A stretch of 64,000 nt of DNA from Hydrogenophaga sp. (GCF_011390835.1 NZ_JAABRQ010000017.1:1-64000), one strand, 5' to 3'; counted from the stretch's first letter, positions 25,449-34,927 are shown. Notes: a model not told the origin generated them from the letters alone. Made by a program: numbers and translations.

Positions 25449-27071
25449 ATGCAGACACTGGAGACTCAACTCAACGCCCGCTCAGCCGAGTTTCAAGCCA
25501 ACGCCGCCGCCATGCGGGCGGTCGTGGATGACCTGAAGGCGCAGATCGAAAAGGCCACGCTGGGCGGCGGCGAGGCGGCGCGCGCCAAACACGTGAAGCG
25601 CGGAAAACTGCTGCCCCGCGACCGGGTGCAGATGCTGCTGGATCCGGGCACTCCGTTTCTGGAAATGAGCCCGCTGGCAGCCCTGAACATGTACCCGGAC
25701 CGCGACGGCAGTGACAGCGCGCCCTGTGCCGGCGTCATCGTGGGCATCGGCCGCGTGAGCGGCGTGGACTGCATGATCGTCTGCAACGACGCCACGGTGA
25801 AGGGCGGTACCTACTACCCCATGACGGTGAAGAAACACCTGCGGGCGCAGGAGGTGGCGGCGCAAAATCACCTGCCCTGCATCTACCTGGTGGACTCGGG
25901 CGGCGCCAACCTGCCGAACCAGGACGAGGTGTTTCCCGACCGCGACCACTTTGGCCGCATTTTCTTCAACCAGGCCAACATGAGCGCGCAGGGCATCGCG
26001 CAGATCGCGGTGGTCATGGGCTCGTGCACGGCGGGCGGCGCCTACGTGCCGGCCATGAGCGACGAGACCATCATCGTCAAGAACCAGGGCACCATTTTTC
26101 TGGGCGGCCCGCCGCTGGTGAAGGCCGCCATTGGCGAAATCGTGAGCGCCGAAGACCTGGGCGGCGGTGATGTGCACACGCGGCTCTCCGGCGTGGCCGA
26201 CCACCTGGCGCAGAACGATGCGCACGCCATCGCCCTGGCCCGCCAGGCCGTGGCCACGCTGAACCACCGCAAGGAAGTGGCGCAGGCGCTGCGCGAGCCA
26301 TTGCCACCCAAATACGACCCGCAGGAGCTGTACGGAGTGATCCCCGCTGACACCCGCAAGCCCTACGACGTGCGCGAGATCATCGCCCGCATCGTCGACG
26401 CCTCCGAGTTCCACGAATTCAAGGCACGCTACGGCGCCACCCTGGTCTGCGGCTTCGCCCACATCGAAGGCATGCCGGTGGGCATCGTGGCCAACAACGG
26501 CATCCTGTTTTCCGAGAGCGCGCAAAAAGGCGCTCACTTCATCGAGCTGTGCTGTCAGCGCAAGGTGCCGCTGATCTTTCTGCAGAACATCACCGGCTTC
26601 ATGGTGGGCCGGAAGTACGAGAGCGAAGGCATTGCGCGCCACGGTGCCAAGATGGTCACCGCTGTGGCCACGGCCCAGGTGCCCAAGTTCACCGTGATCA
26701 TCGGTGGCAGTTACGGTGCCGGCAACTACGGCATGTGCGGCCGCGCCTATTCACCGCGCTTTCTATGGATGTGGCCCAACGCTCGCATCTGCGTCATGGG
26801 CGGCGAGCAGGCCGCTGGTGTGCTGGCCACGGTCAAGCGCGATGCCATCGAGGCCAAAGGCGGCAGCTGGAGCGCCGAGGAGGAAGCGGCGTTCAAACAA
26901 CCCGTGCTCGATCAGTTCGGCCATCAGTCCCACCCTTACTACGCCAGCGCCCGGGTGTGGGACGACGGCGTGATCGACCCGGCTGACACGCGCCGCGTGC
27001 TGGGGCTGGCGCTGTCCGTGGCGTTGAACGCACCGATCGGCGAGCCGAAGTTTGGCGTGTTCCGCATGTGA
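25449..27071 (+). CDS. liuB: methylcrotonyl-CoA carboxylase, carboxyltransferase (beta) subunit
   Basis: A 540-residue carboxyltransferase of the acyl-CoA carboxylase beta type. It transfers the carboxyl group from biotin to 3-methylcrotonyl-CoA, giving 3-methylglutaconyl-CoA. Signature segments include [40 protein letters not shown] (specific to MCC), [16 protein letters not shown] and [27 protein letters not shown]. The ATG at 25449 gives the usual length. It opens the operon with DinB, acyl-CoA dehydrogenase, liuC, DUF4126 and liuD. Confidence 0.96.
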   Translation: MQTLETQLNARSAEFQANAAAMRAVVDDLKAQIEKATLGGGEAARAKHVKRGKLLPRDRVQMLLDPGTPFLEMSPLAALNMYPDRDGSDSAPCAGVIVGIGRVSGVDCMIVCNDATVKGGTYYPMTVKKHLRAQEVAAQNHLPCIYLVDSGGANLPNQDEVFPDRDHFGRIFFNQANMSAQGIAQIAVVMGSCTAGGAYVPAMSDETIIVKNQGTIFLGGPPLVKAAIGEIVSAEDLGGGDVHTRLSGVADHLAQNDAHAIALARQAVATLNHRKEVAQALREPLPPKYDPQELYGVIPADTRKPYDVREIIARIVDASEFHEFKARYGATLVCGFAHIEGMPVGIVANNGILFSESAQKGAHFIELCCQRKVPLIFLQNITGFMVGRKYESEGIARHGAKMVTAVATAQVPKFTVIIGGSYGAGNYGMCGRAYSPRFLWMWPNARICVMGGEQAAGVLATVKRDAIEAKGGSWSAEEEAAFKQPVLDQFGHQSHPYYASARVWDDGVIDPADTRRVLGLALSVALNAPIGEPKFGVFRM

Positions 27072-27077
27072 GCGCGC

Positions 27078-27590
27078 ATGGACGCCCACGCTCACTTCAT
27101 CACCCTGGCCCGCTACAACGTCTGGGCCACGCAGAAGCTGCTGGCCGCGATTGAGCCGCTGCCTGACGCTGACTACCGGCGCGACGTGGGGCTGTTCTTC
27201 AAGAGCATCCACGGCACCCTGAACCACCTGCTGGTGGGAGAACACTTGCTCTGGTACGCGCGTTTCGCCAAAGGGGCATCGCCGCTGCTGGGCTTGGACA
27301 CGGAAATCGAGCCCGACCGCGAACGCCTCGGGCAGGCCCTCAAAGGTGGTGCGGCCAACTGGGAGCCGCTGATCCGCGGCTGGCCGGTGGAGCGCTTCGA
27401 CGGCTGCCTGGATTACAAGACTATGAAGGGTGTACCGCAGTCGCTGCCGTTCGCCGCCACGCTGGCCCATGTGTTCAACCACGGCACGCACCACCGCGGC
27501 CAGATCAGCGCCGCCCTGACCGCACTCGGGCAAGCCGCGCCTGAGCTGGATCTGGTGTATTGCCTGCAACAAACCGAGACGCCCGCATGA
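27078..27590 (+). CDS. DinB-family metal-dependent protein
   Basis: A 170-residue DinB/YfiT-like four-helix bundle. Metal-binding histidines fit the family triad: His in GTLNHLL (about 49) and the pair in HVFNHGTHHRGQ (about 135-141). Members include bacillithiol/mycothiol-dependent transferases and proteins of unknown role. It lies six bases after liuB and overlaps the following acyl-CoA dehydrogenase start (ATGA), so it is embedded in the leucine operon. Its job there is unknown; a thiol-transfer or detoxification role is only a guess. Confidence 0.87.
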   Translation: MDAHAHFITLARYNVWATQKLLAAIEPLPDADYRRDVGLFFKSIHGTLNHLLVGEHLLWYARFAKGASPLLGLDTEIEPDRERLGQALKGGAANWEPLIRGWPVERFDGCLDYKTMKGVPQSLPFAATLAHVFNHGTHHRGQISAALTALGQAAPELDLVYCLQQTETPA

Positions 27591-28723
27591 CCCCCACCAT
27601 CTACGACACCCCGGACCACGAGTTGCTGCGTGATCAGGTGGCGCGATTTCTGGCACGCGAGGTGGAGCCGTTTGCTGCCGCCTGGGAGGAAACCGGCATG
27701 GTGCCGCGCGACGTGTTGCGCCGCATGGGGCAGGCCGGGTTGCTGGGCATTGCGTTTGATTCGGATCACGGCGGCGCCGACGCCGATGCCATGACCAACC
27801 TGGTGTTTGCCGAAGCGCTGTCGCAGTCCACGTTTGCCGGTTTCATCATCACCGTGCTGGTGCACACCGACATGGCAGGTCCCCACCTGCACCACGCCGG
27901 CAGCCCGGCCCAGAAGGCGAAATACCTGCCCAAGGTGACAGCGGGCGAGATGATCACGGCGGTGGGCATCAGCGAACCGGGCGCAGGCTCGGACGTGGCG
28001 GGCATCCGCACCAGCGCGCGGCGTGACGGCGATGAATGGGTGCTCAACGGCACCAAGATGTTCATCACCAATGGCGTGCACGCCGATCTGTATTTCGTGG
28101 CGGCCAAGACCGGCACGGCCCGGCACGACATGAGCATGTTCATCGTCGAGAAAGGCACGCCCGGTTTCACCGTGGGCCGCGCGCTCAAGAAAACCGGCTG
28201 GCTCTCCAGCGACACGGCCGAGCTGGTGTTCGACAACGTGCGCATTCCGGCCGAGAACCTGCTGGGCGAGGAGGGCAAGGGCTTTTACTCGGTGATGAAG
28301 AACTTCCAGACCGAGCGCATCGCCCTGGGCGCGATGGCAGTGGGGCACTGCACGCAGGCGCTCCAGATCACGCTGGACCACGTGCGCCAGCGCCAGGCCT
28401 TCGGCGGCACGCTGTGGGACCAGCAGACGATTCGCCAGCGCCTGTCCATGCTGGACGCGAAGACCCGCGCGGCGCGGCAGTTCATGTACCACTGCGCGTG
28501 GTGCGTGACACAGGGCAAAGACATCGTGCAGGAGGTGTCGATGCTGAAGGCACTCACGGGCGAGCTGGTCAACGAGGTGGTGCAGACCTGCCAGCAGTTT
28601 CACGGTGGCATGGGCTTCATCCGCGAAACCGCGATCGAGCGGCTGTGGCGTGATGCGCGCGTGCTGGCCATCGGCGGTGGCGCCACTGAGGTGATGCTCG
28701 AAGAGGTCGCCAAACGCTATTGA
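27587..28723 (+). CDS. acyl-CoA dehydrogenase (long-chain/isovaleryl type active site)
   Basis: A 378-residue acyl-CoA dehydrogenase. The motifs [25 protein letters not shown] and FHGGMGFIRETAIERLWRD are typical. The C-terminal position that carries Glu in medium-chain enzymes reads AIGGGATEV, so the catalytic base is probably the Glu in NFQTERIALGAMAVG, the helix G location used by isovaleryl-CoA and long-chain enzymes. It starts inside the DinB stop (ATGA). It may oxidise another branched intermediate, or citronellyl-type acyl-CoA as in the acyclic terpene pathway, which also uses carboxylases; neither can be proven here. Confidence 0.9.
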   Translation: MTPTIYDTPDHELLRDQVARFLAREVEPFAAAWEETGMVPRDVLRRMGQAGLLGIAFDSDHGGADADAMTNLVFAEALSQSTFAGFIITVLVHTDMAGPHLHHAGSPAQKAKYLPKVTAGEMITAVGISEPGAGSDVAGIRTSARRDGDEWVLNGTKMFITNGVHADLYFVAAKTGTARHDMSMFIVEKGTPGFTVGRALKKTGWLSSDTAELVFDNVRIPAENLLGEEGKGFYSVMKNFQTERIALGAMAVGHCTQALQITLDHVRQRQAFGGTLWDQQTIRQRLSMLDAKTRAARQFMYHCAWCVTQGKDIVQEVSMLKALTGELVNEVVQTCQQFHGGMGFIRETAIERLWRDARVLAIGGGATEVMLEEVAKRY

Positions 28724-28737
28724 GATGGGTATTGAAG

Positions 28738-29526
28738 ATGAATCAAGTGTTGGACATTTCCCGCCCCACGCCTCAGGTCGCGCGCGTGTGGCTCAACCGC
28801 CCCGAGGTGCGCAACGCCTTCAACGACGAGGTGATCGCCGCGCTGACCACCAGCTTCGCCGAGCTGGCGCAGGACGAGCAGCTGCGTGTGATCGTGCTCG
28901 GTGCGCATGGCAGGGCCTTTTGCGCTGGCGCCGACCTCAACTGGATGAAAGCCATGGCGGGCTACAGCTGGGAAGAGAACCGGGCCGACGCGCAGAAGCT
29001 GGCCGACATGCTCTGGACGCTTGACCAGTGTCCGGTGCCCATCGTGGGTCGCATCCAGGGTGACTGTTATGCCGGTGGCATGGGGCTGGCGGCGGTGTGT
29101 GATGTGCTGGTGGCGGTGGCCGGCGCGACCTTCTGTTTGTCCGAAGCGCGGCTGGGCCTGTTGCCTGCCACCATCAGCCCGTACGTGGTACGTGCGCTGG
29201 GCCAGCCCGCCTCCCGCCGCTATATGGTCACGGCTGAGCGTTTCAGCGCCGAGCGCGCCCACGCGCTGGGCATGGTGCACGAACTCGCCACGGTCGAGAC
29301 GCTGGACGAAAAAGTCGATGACTTCGTGCGCACCCTGGTCGCCAATGGCCCGCAAGCCGCGCGTGCCTGCAAGCGCCTGGTGCAAGACGTGAGCGGCGTG
29401 CCCATCACCAAGGCCCTGCGCGCCGAGACCGCGCGCCGAATTGCCGACATTCGCGCCAGCGATGAGGGCCGCGAAGGCGTGTCTTCATTCCTGAACAAGC
29501 GCCCGCCGTCCTGGCTGGTCGGCTGA
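28738..29526 (+). CDS. liuC: methylglutaconyl-CoA hydratase (enoyl-CoA hydratase family)
   Basis: A 262-residue crotonase-superfamily protein that, by context, hydrates 3-methylglutaconyl-CoA to HMG-CoA. The oxyanion-hole segments are GRAFCAGADLNWM and QGDCYAGGMGLAAVCD, and SEARLGLLPATISPYV carries the Glu of the active site. The ATG at 28738 is used; a TTG at 28720 in the same frame overlaps the preceding gene. It lies between the acyl-CoA dehydrogenase and the DUF4126 gene in the operon that contains both carboxylase subunits. Confidence 0.92.
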   Translation: MNQVLDISRPTPQVARVWLNRPEVRNAFNDEVIAALTTSFAELAQDEQLRVIVLGAHGRAFCAGADLNWMKAMAGYSWEENRADAQKLADMLWTLDQCPVPIVGRIQGDCYAGGMGLAAVCDVLVAVAGATFCLSEARLGLLPATISPYVVRALGQPASRRYMVTAERFSAERAHALGMVHELATVETLDEKVDDFVRTLVANGPQAARACKRLVQDVSGVPITKALRAETARRIADIRASDEGREGVSSFLNKRPPSWLVG

Positions 29527-29558
29527 CGATCGCATCCTCCGCCGGACCATCTCACCCC

Positions 29559-30302
29559 ATGGAAACGACCGACCCCAACCTGTGGCAACAGCTGCTGGCC
29601 TGGCTGCACGGCCTGGGCCTTCACCTGGGCAGCGGACCGGTGGCCGCTGTGGGCGAGCAAGTGGGCGCTGGCGTGGCCGACGCTGCGAGCAGGATGGACA
29701 TGCCCAGCCTGCTCGCGCTGGCCGCGGCGCTTGGCTGGGCCAGCGGTTTCCGGCTCTATGCTGTGGTGTTTCTGGTCGGGGTGGCGGGCGCGGCGGGCTG
29801 GATTGCGCTGCCGCCGGGGCTGATGGTGTTGCAACACCCGGCGCTGTTGCTGGCCAGCGGTTTCATGCTGTTCATGGAATTTTTTGCCGACAAGATTCCT
29901 GGCGTCGATTCGGTCTGGGACATGCTCAACAGCGTGATCCGCATCCCCGCCGGCGCCGCCCTGGCCGCCGGCGCGCTGGGCGCTGACGGCGCCACCATGG
30001 GTCTGGTGGGTGCGCTGCTCGGCGGCGGTCTGGCCGCCACCTCGCAGGCGGCGAAGACCACCACCCGCGCCGCCATCAACACCTCGCCCGAGCCGTTTTC
30101 CAACCTCGCCATGAGCCTGGTGGAGGACGGCCTGGTGGTCGGCGCGCTCTGGCTGGCCACCAACCATCCGCTGGCCTTCGGCATCCTGCTGGTCATCGTA
30201 GTGGTACTGATGTGGATTGTCACCTGGATATTGTTCAAGTTCTTGCGCGCGGTGATTCGCCGCCTGATCGCCCTGTTGTCTGCTGCCCCAAAGGAAGCCT
30301 GA
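29559..30302 (+). CDS. DUF4126 membrane protein
   Basis: A 247-residue integral membrane protein of the DUF4126 family. Hydrophobic helices are visible at about 50-67, 68-85, 90-108 and near the C-terminus (LAFGILLVIVVVLMWIVTWILFKFL). The segment FFADKIPGVDSVWDMLN and the NTSPEPFSN stretch are conserved in this family. The stop and the start of the biotin carboxylase gene share a base (TGATG), so it is translationally coupled to liuD. The function is unknown. Confidence 0.85.
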   Translation: METTDPNLWQQLLAWLHGLGLHLGSGPVAAVGEQVGAGVADAASRMDMPSLLALAAALGWASGFRLYAVVFLVGVAGAAGWIALPPGLMVLQHPALLLASGFMLFMEFFADKIPGVDSVWDMLNSVIRIPAGAALAAGALGADGATMGLVGALLGGGLAATSQAAKTTTRAAINTSPEPFSNLAMSLVEDGLVVGALWLATNHPLAFGILLVIVVVLMWIVTWILFKFLRAVIRRLIALLSAAPKEA

Positions 30303-32326
30303 TGTTTTCGAAAATACTGATTGCGAATCGAGGTGAGATCGCCTGCCGAGTCGCCGCCACCGCCCGCCGCATGGGTGTTCGCACCGTGGCCGTCTATTCC
30401 GATGCCGACGCCCACGCCAAGCATGTCGCCGCCTGTGATGAATCGGTGCACGTGGGTGGCAGCGCACCCAGGGACAGCTACCTGCAGTGGGAGCGCATCA
30501 TCGCGGCCGCCAAGGCCACGGGCGCGCAGGCCATCCACCCTGGCTATGGCTTTCTGAGCGAAAACGAAGCCTTTGCCAACGCCTGCGCAAAAGAAGGCCT
30601 GGTATTCATCGGTCCGCCTTCGTCGGCCATTCTCGCTATGGGCCTGAAGGCGGAGTCCAAGCGCCTGATGGAAAAGGCCGGCGTACCGCTGGTGCCGGGT
30701 TACCACGGCGCCGACCAGGACCCTGCCATGCTGAAACACGAGGCCGATCGCATCGGCTACCCGGTGCTCATCAAGGCCAGTGCAGGCGGCGGTGGCAAAG
30801 GCATGCGCGCGGTGGACAAGGCGGAAGACTTCGCCGCCGCGTTGGCCAGCTGCCAGCGCGAGGCGCGCAACAGCTTCGGCAGTGACGCGGTGCTGGTCGA
30901 GAAATACGTGCAGCGCCCGCGCCACATCGAGATCCAGGTGTTCGGCGACACCCACGGCAACTGCGTGTATCTGTTCGAGCGGGATTGCTCGGTGCAGCGC
31001 CGCCACCAGAAGGTGCTGGAAGAGGCGCCCGCGCCGGGCATGACGCCCGAGCTGCGCCAGCAAATGGGTTTGGCCGCAGTGGCCGCTGCCAAGGCGGTGA
31101 ACTACGTGGGCGCGGGCACGGTGGAGTTCATCGTGGAGCAACCTGGTGGCTACGACAAGCCGCAGGACATGCGATTTTTCTTCATGGAAATGAACACACG
31201 GCTGCAGGTGGAGCACCCGGTGACCGAAGCCATCACCGGGCTCGATCTGGTGGAGTGGCAGCTGCGCGTGGCCTCGGGCGAGCCGCTGCCGCTGAAGCAG
31301 GAGGAGCTGCGCATGCACGGCCACGCGATCGAGGCGCGCATTTGCGCCGAGACACCGGACAACCAGTTCCTGCCCGCCACCGGCCGGCTCGATGTCTACC
31401 GCAAACCTGCGGCGGTGAGTTTCGAGCGCGGTGCGGTGCGCTTCGACGACGGCGTGCGCGAGGGCGATGCCATCAGCCCGTTTTACGACTCCATGGTGGC
31501 CAAGCTCATCGTGCACGGCGCTACCCGCGCCGAGGCCCTGGCCAAGCTGGACGCCGCGCTGGCGCAGACGCGCATCGTCGGTCTGTCGACCAACGTGCAG
31601 TTTCTGCGCCATGTGGCGTCCAGCGCCTCGTTTGCCAGCGCCCAGCTCGACACGGCGCTGATTTCGCGCGAGGCCGATGTGCTGTTCCAGCAAGACCGCG
31701 TGGGCCGCCCGCTCGCCGTGGCCGCTGCCGTGGCGCAGACGCTGATCGCCGAGCGCGCCGCCGAAGGGGCAGACCCGTTTTCGCGCCGCGACGGCTGGCG
31801 CCCGTTCGGCCTCACCGTGCGCCGATTCGACTTTGAATACCGAGGCGAGTCGCTGCAGGCTCAGCTGAGCTACCTGCACGATGGCGCGCTGTTGCTCAAC
31901 GTGGGGGAAGTGGCCGGGCCTTTGGTTTTCAACGCGCTGGAGAGCGACAGCGGCACGCGGATGGACCTGAGCTTCCACGGTCAACGCCAGACCGTGCAAA
32001 CCTGGCAGCGCGACGAACTGGTGCATGTGTTCTGCGACCTGGGCGCCACCGTGATCACCGAGATCGATGCGCTGGCCCACGCGGGCGAAGCCGCTGCCGA
32101 GGGTGGCCGACTCACCGCACCCATGCCGGGCAAGGTGGTGTCGTTCTCGGTCAAGGCCGGCGACACGGTCAAGAAGGGCCAGCCGCTGGCGGTGATGGAG
32201 GCCATGAAGATGGAGCACACGATCGCCGCGCCCGCCGATGGCACGGTGGCTGAGCTGCTGTACGCGCCTGGTGACCAGGTGGCCGAGGGTGCGGAGCTGT
32301 TGAAGATCGCAGTGGCCTCCGCATGA
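30302..32326 (+). CDS. liuD: methylcrotonyl-CoA carboxylase, biotin-containing (alpha) subunit
   Basis: A 674-residue biotin-dependent carboxylase alpha subunit. An N-terminal biotin carboxylase part starts FSKILIANRGEIACRV and has ATP-grasp motifs GYPVLIKASAGGGGKGMR, EKYVQRPRHIEIQ and MNTRLQVEHPVTEAITG. A middle BT domain follows, then the C-terminal biotinyl domain with EAMKMEH, where Lys636 is the biotinylation site. It carboxylates biotin using ATP and bicarbonate for LiuB. The start overlaps the DUF4126 stop. Naming it methylcrotonyl- rather than propionyl-/acetyl-CoA carboxylase rests on pairing with liuB and liuC/liuE. Confidence 0.95.
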   Translation: MFSKILIANRGEIACRVAATARRMGVRTVAVYSDADAHAKHVAACDESVHVGGSAPRDSYLQWERIIAAAKATGAQAIHPGYGFLSENEAFANACAKEGLVFIGPPSSAILAMGLKAESKRLMEKAGVPLVPGYHGADQDPAMLKHEADRIGYPVLIKASAGGGGKGMRAVDKAEDFAAALASCQREARNSFGSDAVLVEKYVQRPRHIEIQVFGDTHGNCVYLFERDCSVQRRHQKVLEEAPAPGMTPELRQQMGLAAVAAAKAVNYVGAGTVEFIVEQPGGYDKPQDMRFFFMEMNTRLQVEHPVTEAITGLDLVEWQLRVASGEPLPLKQEELRMHGHAIEARICAETPDNQFLPATGRLDVYRKPAAVSFERGAVRFDDGVREGDAISPFYDSMVAKLIVHGATRAEALAKLDAALAQTRIVGLSTNVQFLRHVASSASFASAQLDTALISREADVLFQQDRVGRPLAVAAAVAQTLIAERAAEGADPFSRRDGWRPFGLTVRRFDFEYRGESLQAQLSYLHDGALLLNVGEVAGPLVFNALESDSGTRMDLSFHGQRQTVQTWQRDELVHVFCDLGATVITEIDALAHAGEAAAEGGRLTAPMPGKVVSFSVKAGDTVKKGQPLAVMEAMKMEHTIAAPADGTVAELLYAPGDQVAEGAELLKIAVASA

Positions 32327-32362
32327 CAGCTTGCGGTGCCGATTCGGCTTAGAGTCCTGGGC

Positions 32363-33283
32363 ATGAACATCACTTTTTGCTGCACCGACACCAAGGCCGA
32401 GCCCTGGCTGGCCGGCTTGCATGCCGCTTTGCCAGACGCGAGCGTCGAGGTCTGGCAACCGGGCTCGCCGCAGGCCGATTACGCCGTGGTCTGGGCGCCG
32501 CCTCAGCAATTCCTCGACGAACAGCCGCGACTCAAGGCGCTGTTCAACATCGGCGCCGGCGTGGACGCGCTGCTGCAACTCAAGTTGCCACCCGCCACCC
32601 GCGTCGTGCGGCTGGACGACGCGGGTATGTCGGTGCAGATGGCAGAGTATGTGTGCCATGCGGTGATCCGCCATTTCCGAGAATTCGATGGTTACGAGGC
32701 CGATGTGTCGCAAGGCAAGTGGTCGTTCCGCAAACCGCGCAGCCGCATCGATTTTCCGGTGGGGGTGCTGGGCCTGGGCGTGCTGGGCGAGCGGGTGGCG
32801 CAGGCGCTGCGCGTGTTCGAGTTTCCGGTACACGGCTGGAGCCGCAGCCCCAAGACGCTGGAAGGCGTGGTCTGCCACAACGGGCCAGACCGGCTCGACA
32901 GCTTCCTCGGCCAGTGCCGCGTGCTGGTCAACCTGCTGCCGCTCACGCCCGAAACCAGCGACATCCTGAACCGGCGCACGCTGTCTCTGCTCAAACCGGG
33001 CGGTTACCTCATCAACGTGGCGCGCGGCGCCCACCTGGTCGAGGCCGACTTGATTGAGCTGCTGGACCGGGGCCACCTCGCGGGCGCCACGCTGGACGTG
33101 TTCCGCACCGAGCCGCTGCCCGCCAGTCATCCGTTCTGGCAACACCCCGGGATCCGCATCACGCCGCATACCTCGGCGCGCACTTTGCGCACCGAGAGCA
33201 TTGCCCAGATCGTCGGCAAGATCGCGGCGCTGGAGCGCGGCGAGCCGGTGGCCGGGGTGGTCGACCCCGCACGTGGTTATTGA
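32363..33283 (+). CDS. ghrA: glyoxylate/hydroxypyruvate reductase A-like 2-hydroxyacid dehydrogenase
   Basis: A 306-residue D-2-hydroxyacid dehydrogenase closest to GhrA. The NAD(P) loop is GVLGLGVLGERVAQ (about 135-148), and the catalytic triad is given by Arg in NVARGAHL, Glu in FRTEPLP and His in TPHTSA. It reduces glyoxylate or hydroxypyruvate with NADPH. It sits between liuD and liuE with short gaps. The ATG at 32363 starts the homology. With aceK in the window, a link to glyoxylate metabolism is possible. Confidence 0.9.
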   Translation: MNITFCCTDTKAEPWLAGLHAALPDASVEVWQPGSPQADYAVVWAPPQQFLDEQPRLKALFNIGAGVDALLQLKLPPATRVVRLDDAGMSVQMAEYVCHAVIRHFREFDGYEADVSQGKWSFRKPRSRIDFPVGVLGLGVLGERVAQALRVFEFPVHGWSRSPKTLEGVVCHNGPDRLDSFLGQCRVLVNLLPLTPETSDILNRRTLSLLKPGGYLINVARGAHLVEADLIELLDRGHLAGATLDVFRTEPLPASHPFWQHPGIRITPHTSARTLRTESIAQIVGKIAALERGEPVAGVVDPARGY

Positions 33284-33302
33284 ATACCTTGAGAACAACA
33301 CG

Positions 33303-34211
33303 ATGACGCTGCCTTCCCGAGTCCAACTGATTGACGTCGGCCCGCGCGACGGCCTGCAAAACGAAAAACAGCCAGTGCCAGCGGCGATCAAGATCGAACT
33401 GGTTCACCGCCTGCAGGCCGCCGGCCTGAAAGAGATCGAGGTCACGAGCTACGTGAGCCCCAAGTGGGTGCCGCAGATGGCGGACAACCACGAAGTGATG
33501 CAAGGCATGACGCGCCAGCCTGGCGTGCACTACTCGGTGCTCACGCCCAACCTCAAGGGATTCGAGGCTGCGTTGCAGGACAAACCCGACGAGATCGTGG
33601 TGTTCGGCGCCGCCAGCGAGGCCTTCAGCCAGAAGAACATCAACTGCTCGATCGCCGAGAGCATCGAGCGCTTTGCGCCGGTGGTCGAGGCGGCGCTGGC
33701 CGCCGGTATCGCGGTGCGTGGCGCCATGAGCTGCACCGTGGGCTGTCCGTACGAGGGCGAGATCGCGCCCGAGCGCGTGGCCTACCTGGCGGGGCTGATG
33801 AAGGGCATTGGTGTGCAGCGGGTGGATGTGGCCGACACCATTGGCGTCGGCACGCCACGCGCGGTGCAGGCCGCCATCGAGGCCACGCTGCAACACTTTG
33901 CGCTCGATGCTGTGTCCGGCCATTTTCACGACACCTACGGACAAGCCTTGTCCAACACCCTGGCCGCGCTGCAGATGGGCGTGTGGAACTTCCAGTCTTC
34001 GGTCGCTGGCCTGGGCGGCTGCCCCTACGCCAAGGGTGCGACCGGCAACGTGGCCACCGAAGACGTGGTCTATCTGCTGCACGGCATGGGCGTGGAGACC
34101 GGCATCGACCTGGATGCGCTGGTGGATGCCGGCGCCTGGATCAGCGCAGAGCTCGGTCGCCCAACAGGGTCGCGCGTGGCGCGGGCGCTGCTGGCCAAGC
34201 GGACAGGCTGA
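33303..34211 (+). CDS. liuE: hydroxymethylglutaryl-CoA lyase
   Basis: A 302-residue HMG-CoA lyase that cleaves HMG-CoA to acetyl-CoA and acetoacetate, the last step of leucine degradation. Hallmarks are VQLIDVGPRDGLQNE at the N-terminus (catalytic Arg and Asp with metal), VFGAASEAFSQKNINCS, CHFHDTYG-like GHFHDTYG, and the active-site loop GLGGCPYAKGATGN with the catalytic Cys. The ATG at 33303 gives the standard length; the frame runs back into ghrA. It ends the second liu block and is followed one base later by the LysE-type gene. Confidence 0.96.
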   Translation: MTLPSRVQLIDVGPRDGLQNEKQPVPAAIKIELVHRLQAAGLKEIEVTSYVSPKWVPQMADNHEVMQGMTRQPGVHYSVLTPNLKGFEAALQDKPDEIVVFGAASEAFSQKNINCSIAESIERFAPVVEAALAAGIAVRGAMSCTVGCPYEGEIAPERVAYLAGLMKGIGVQRVDVADTIGVGTPRAVQAAIEATLQHFALDAVSGHFHDTYGQALSNTLAALQMGVWNFQSSVAGLGGCPYAKGATGNVATEDVVYLLHGMGVETGIDLDALVDAGAWISAELGRPTGSRVARALLAKRTG

Positions 34212-34212
34212 C

Positions 34213-34881
34213 ATGGAGTGGCAGGTCTGGATCGCCTACTTTCTGGCCTGCTGGGTGATTGCCATTTCGCCCGGATCGGGCGCTGTGCTGTCCATGAGCC
34301 ATGGTTTGGCCTATGGGGTGCGCCACACCAGCGCTACCATCGCCGGCTTGCAGCTTGGGCTGGCTGTGGTGCTGGTGATTGCGGGCGTGGGTGTGGGGGC
34401 CGTGCTGCTGGCATCCGCCACAGCCTTCACCGTGGTCAAGGTGCTTGGCGCGGCCTACCTGATGTGGTTGGGCTGGAGGCAGTGGCGTGCGCCGGTGCAC
34501 GAGGCTGGGCCCGTCATCAACGAAGCTGTTCAGGCCACCAACGCATCCATGGCCTTGAGCAGGCGCGTTCCCTCGACACGCGAGCGCTTCGTCATTGGGC
34601 TGATGACCAACCTCACAAACCCCAAGAGCATTGTGTTCATGGTGGCGGTGTTGCCGCAGTTCATGAATCCGGCCCATTCGGTCTGGTTGCAGCTGTTGAT
34701 CCTGGCGAGCACCGCCATGGCGGTGGACACGGTGGTGATGCACGGCTATGCCTTCTTGGCGTCGCGTGCCAAGCGCTGGATGGCGACGGCACGCGCGCAG
34801 CGCAATCAGAACCGCGTGTTTGGTGGTGTGCTGCTGGCCATGGGCGCGGGTTTGCTGTTGGTCAAGCGCTCGGCGTCTTGA
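34213..34881 (+). CDS. LysE/RhtB-family amino-acid exporter
   Basis: A 222-residue LysE-type translocator with about six hydrophobic helices. The N-terminal ISPGSGAVLSMSHGLAYG matches the conserved PGP-like region of RhtB proteins, and the middle GLMTNLTNPKSIVFMVAVLPQF is the family signature. It directly follows liuE. Export of a homoserine/threonine- or leucine-related amino acid is plausible; the substrate is not known. Confidence 0.9.
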   Translation: MEWQVWIAYFLACWVIAISPGSGAVLSMSHGLAYGVRHTSATIAGLQLGLAVVLVIAGVGVGAVLLASATAFTVVKVLGAAYLMWLGWRQWRAPVHEAGPVINEAVQATNASMALSRRVPSTRERFVIGLMTNLTNPKSIVFMVAVLPQFMNPAHSVWLQLLILASTAMAVDTVVMHGYAFLASRAKRWMATARAQRNQNRVFGGVLLAMGAGLLLVKRSAS

Positions 34882-34927
34882 CCTGGTGCCGGGCGAGGCG
34901 GTTGCTTCGCCGCTAACATCAGGGACC

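Noticed and set aside
29756-33391. 1211-codon open frame on the minus strand opposite liuD and ghrA
   Set aside because: It is the antisense shadow of high-GC coding sequence: His/Gln/Arg-rich composition, no domain, and it covers several well-recognised genes on the plus strand.
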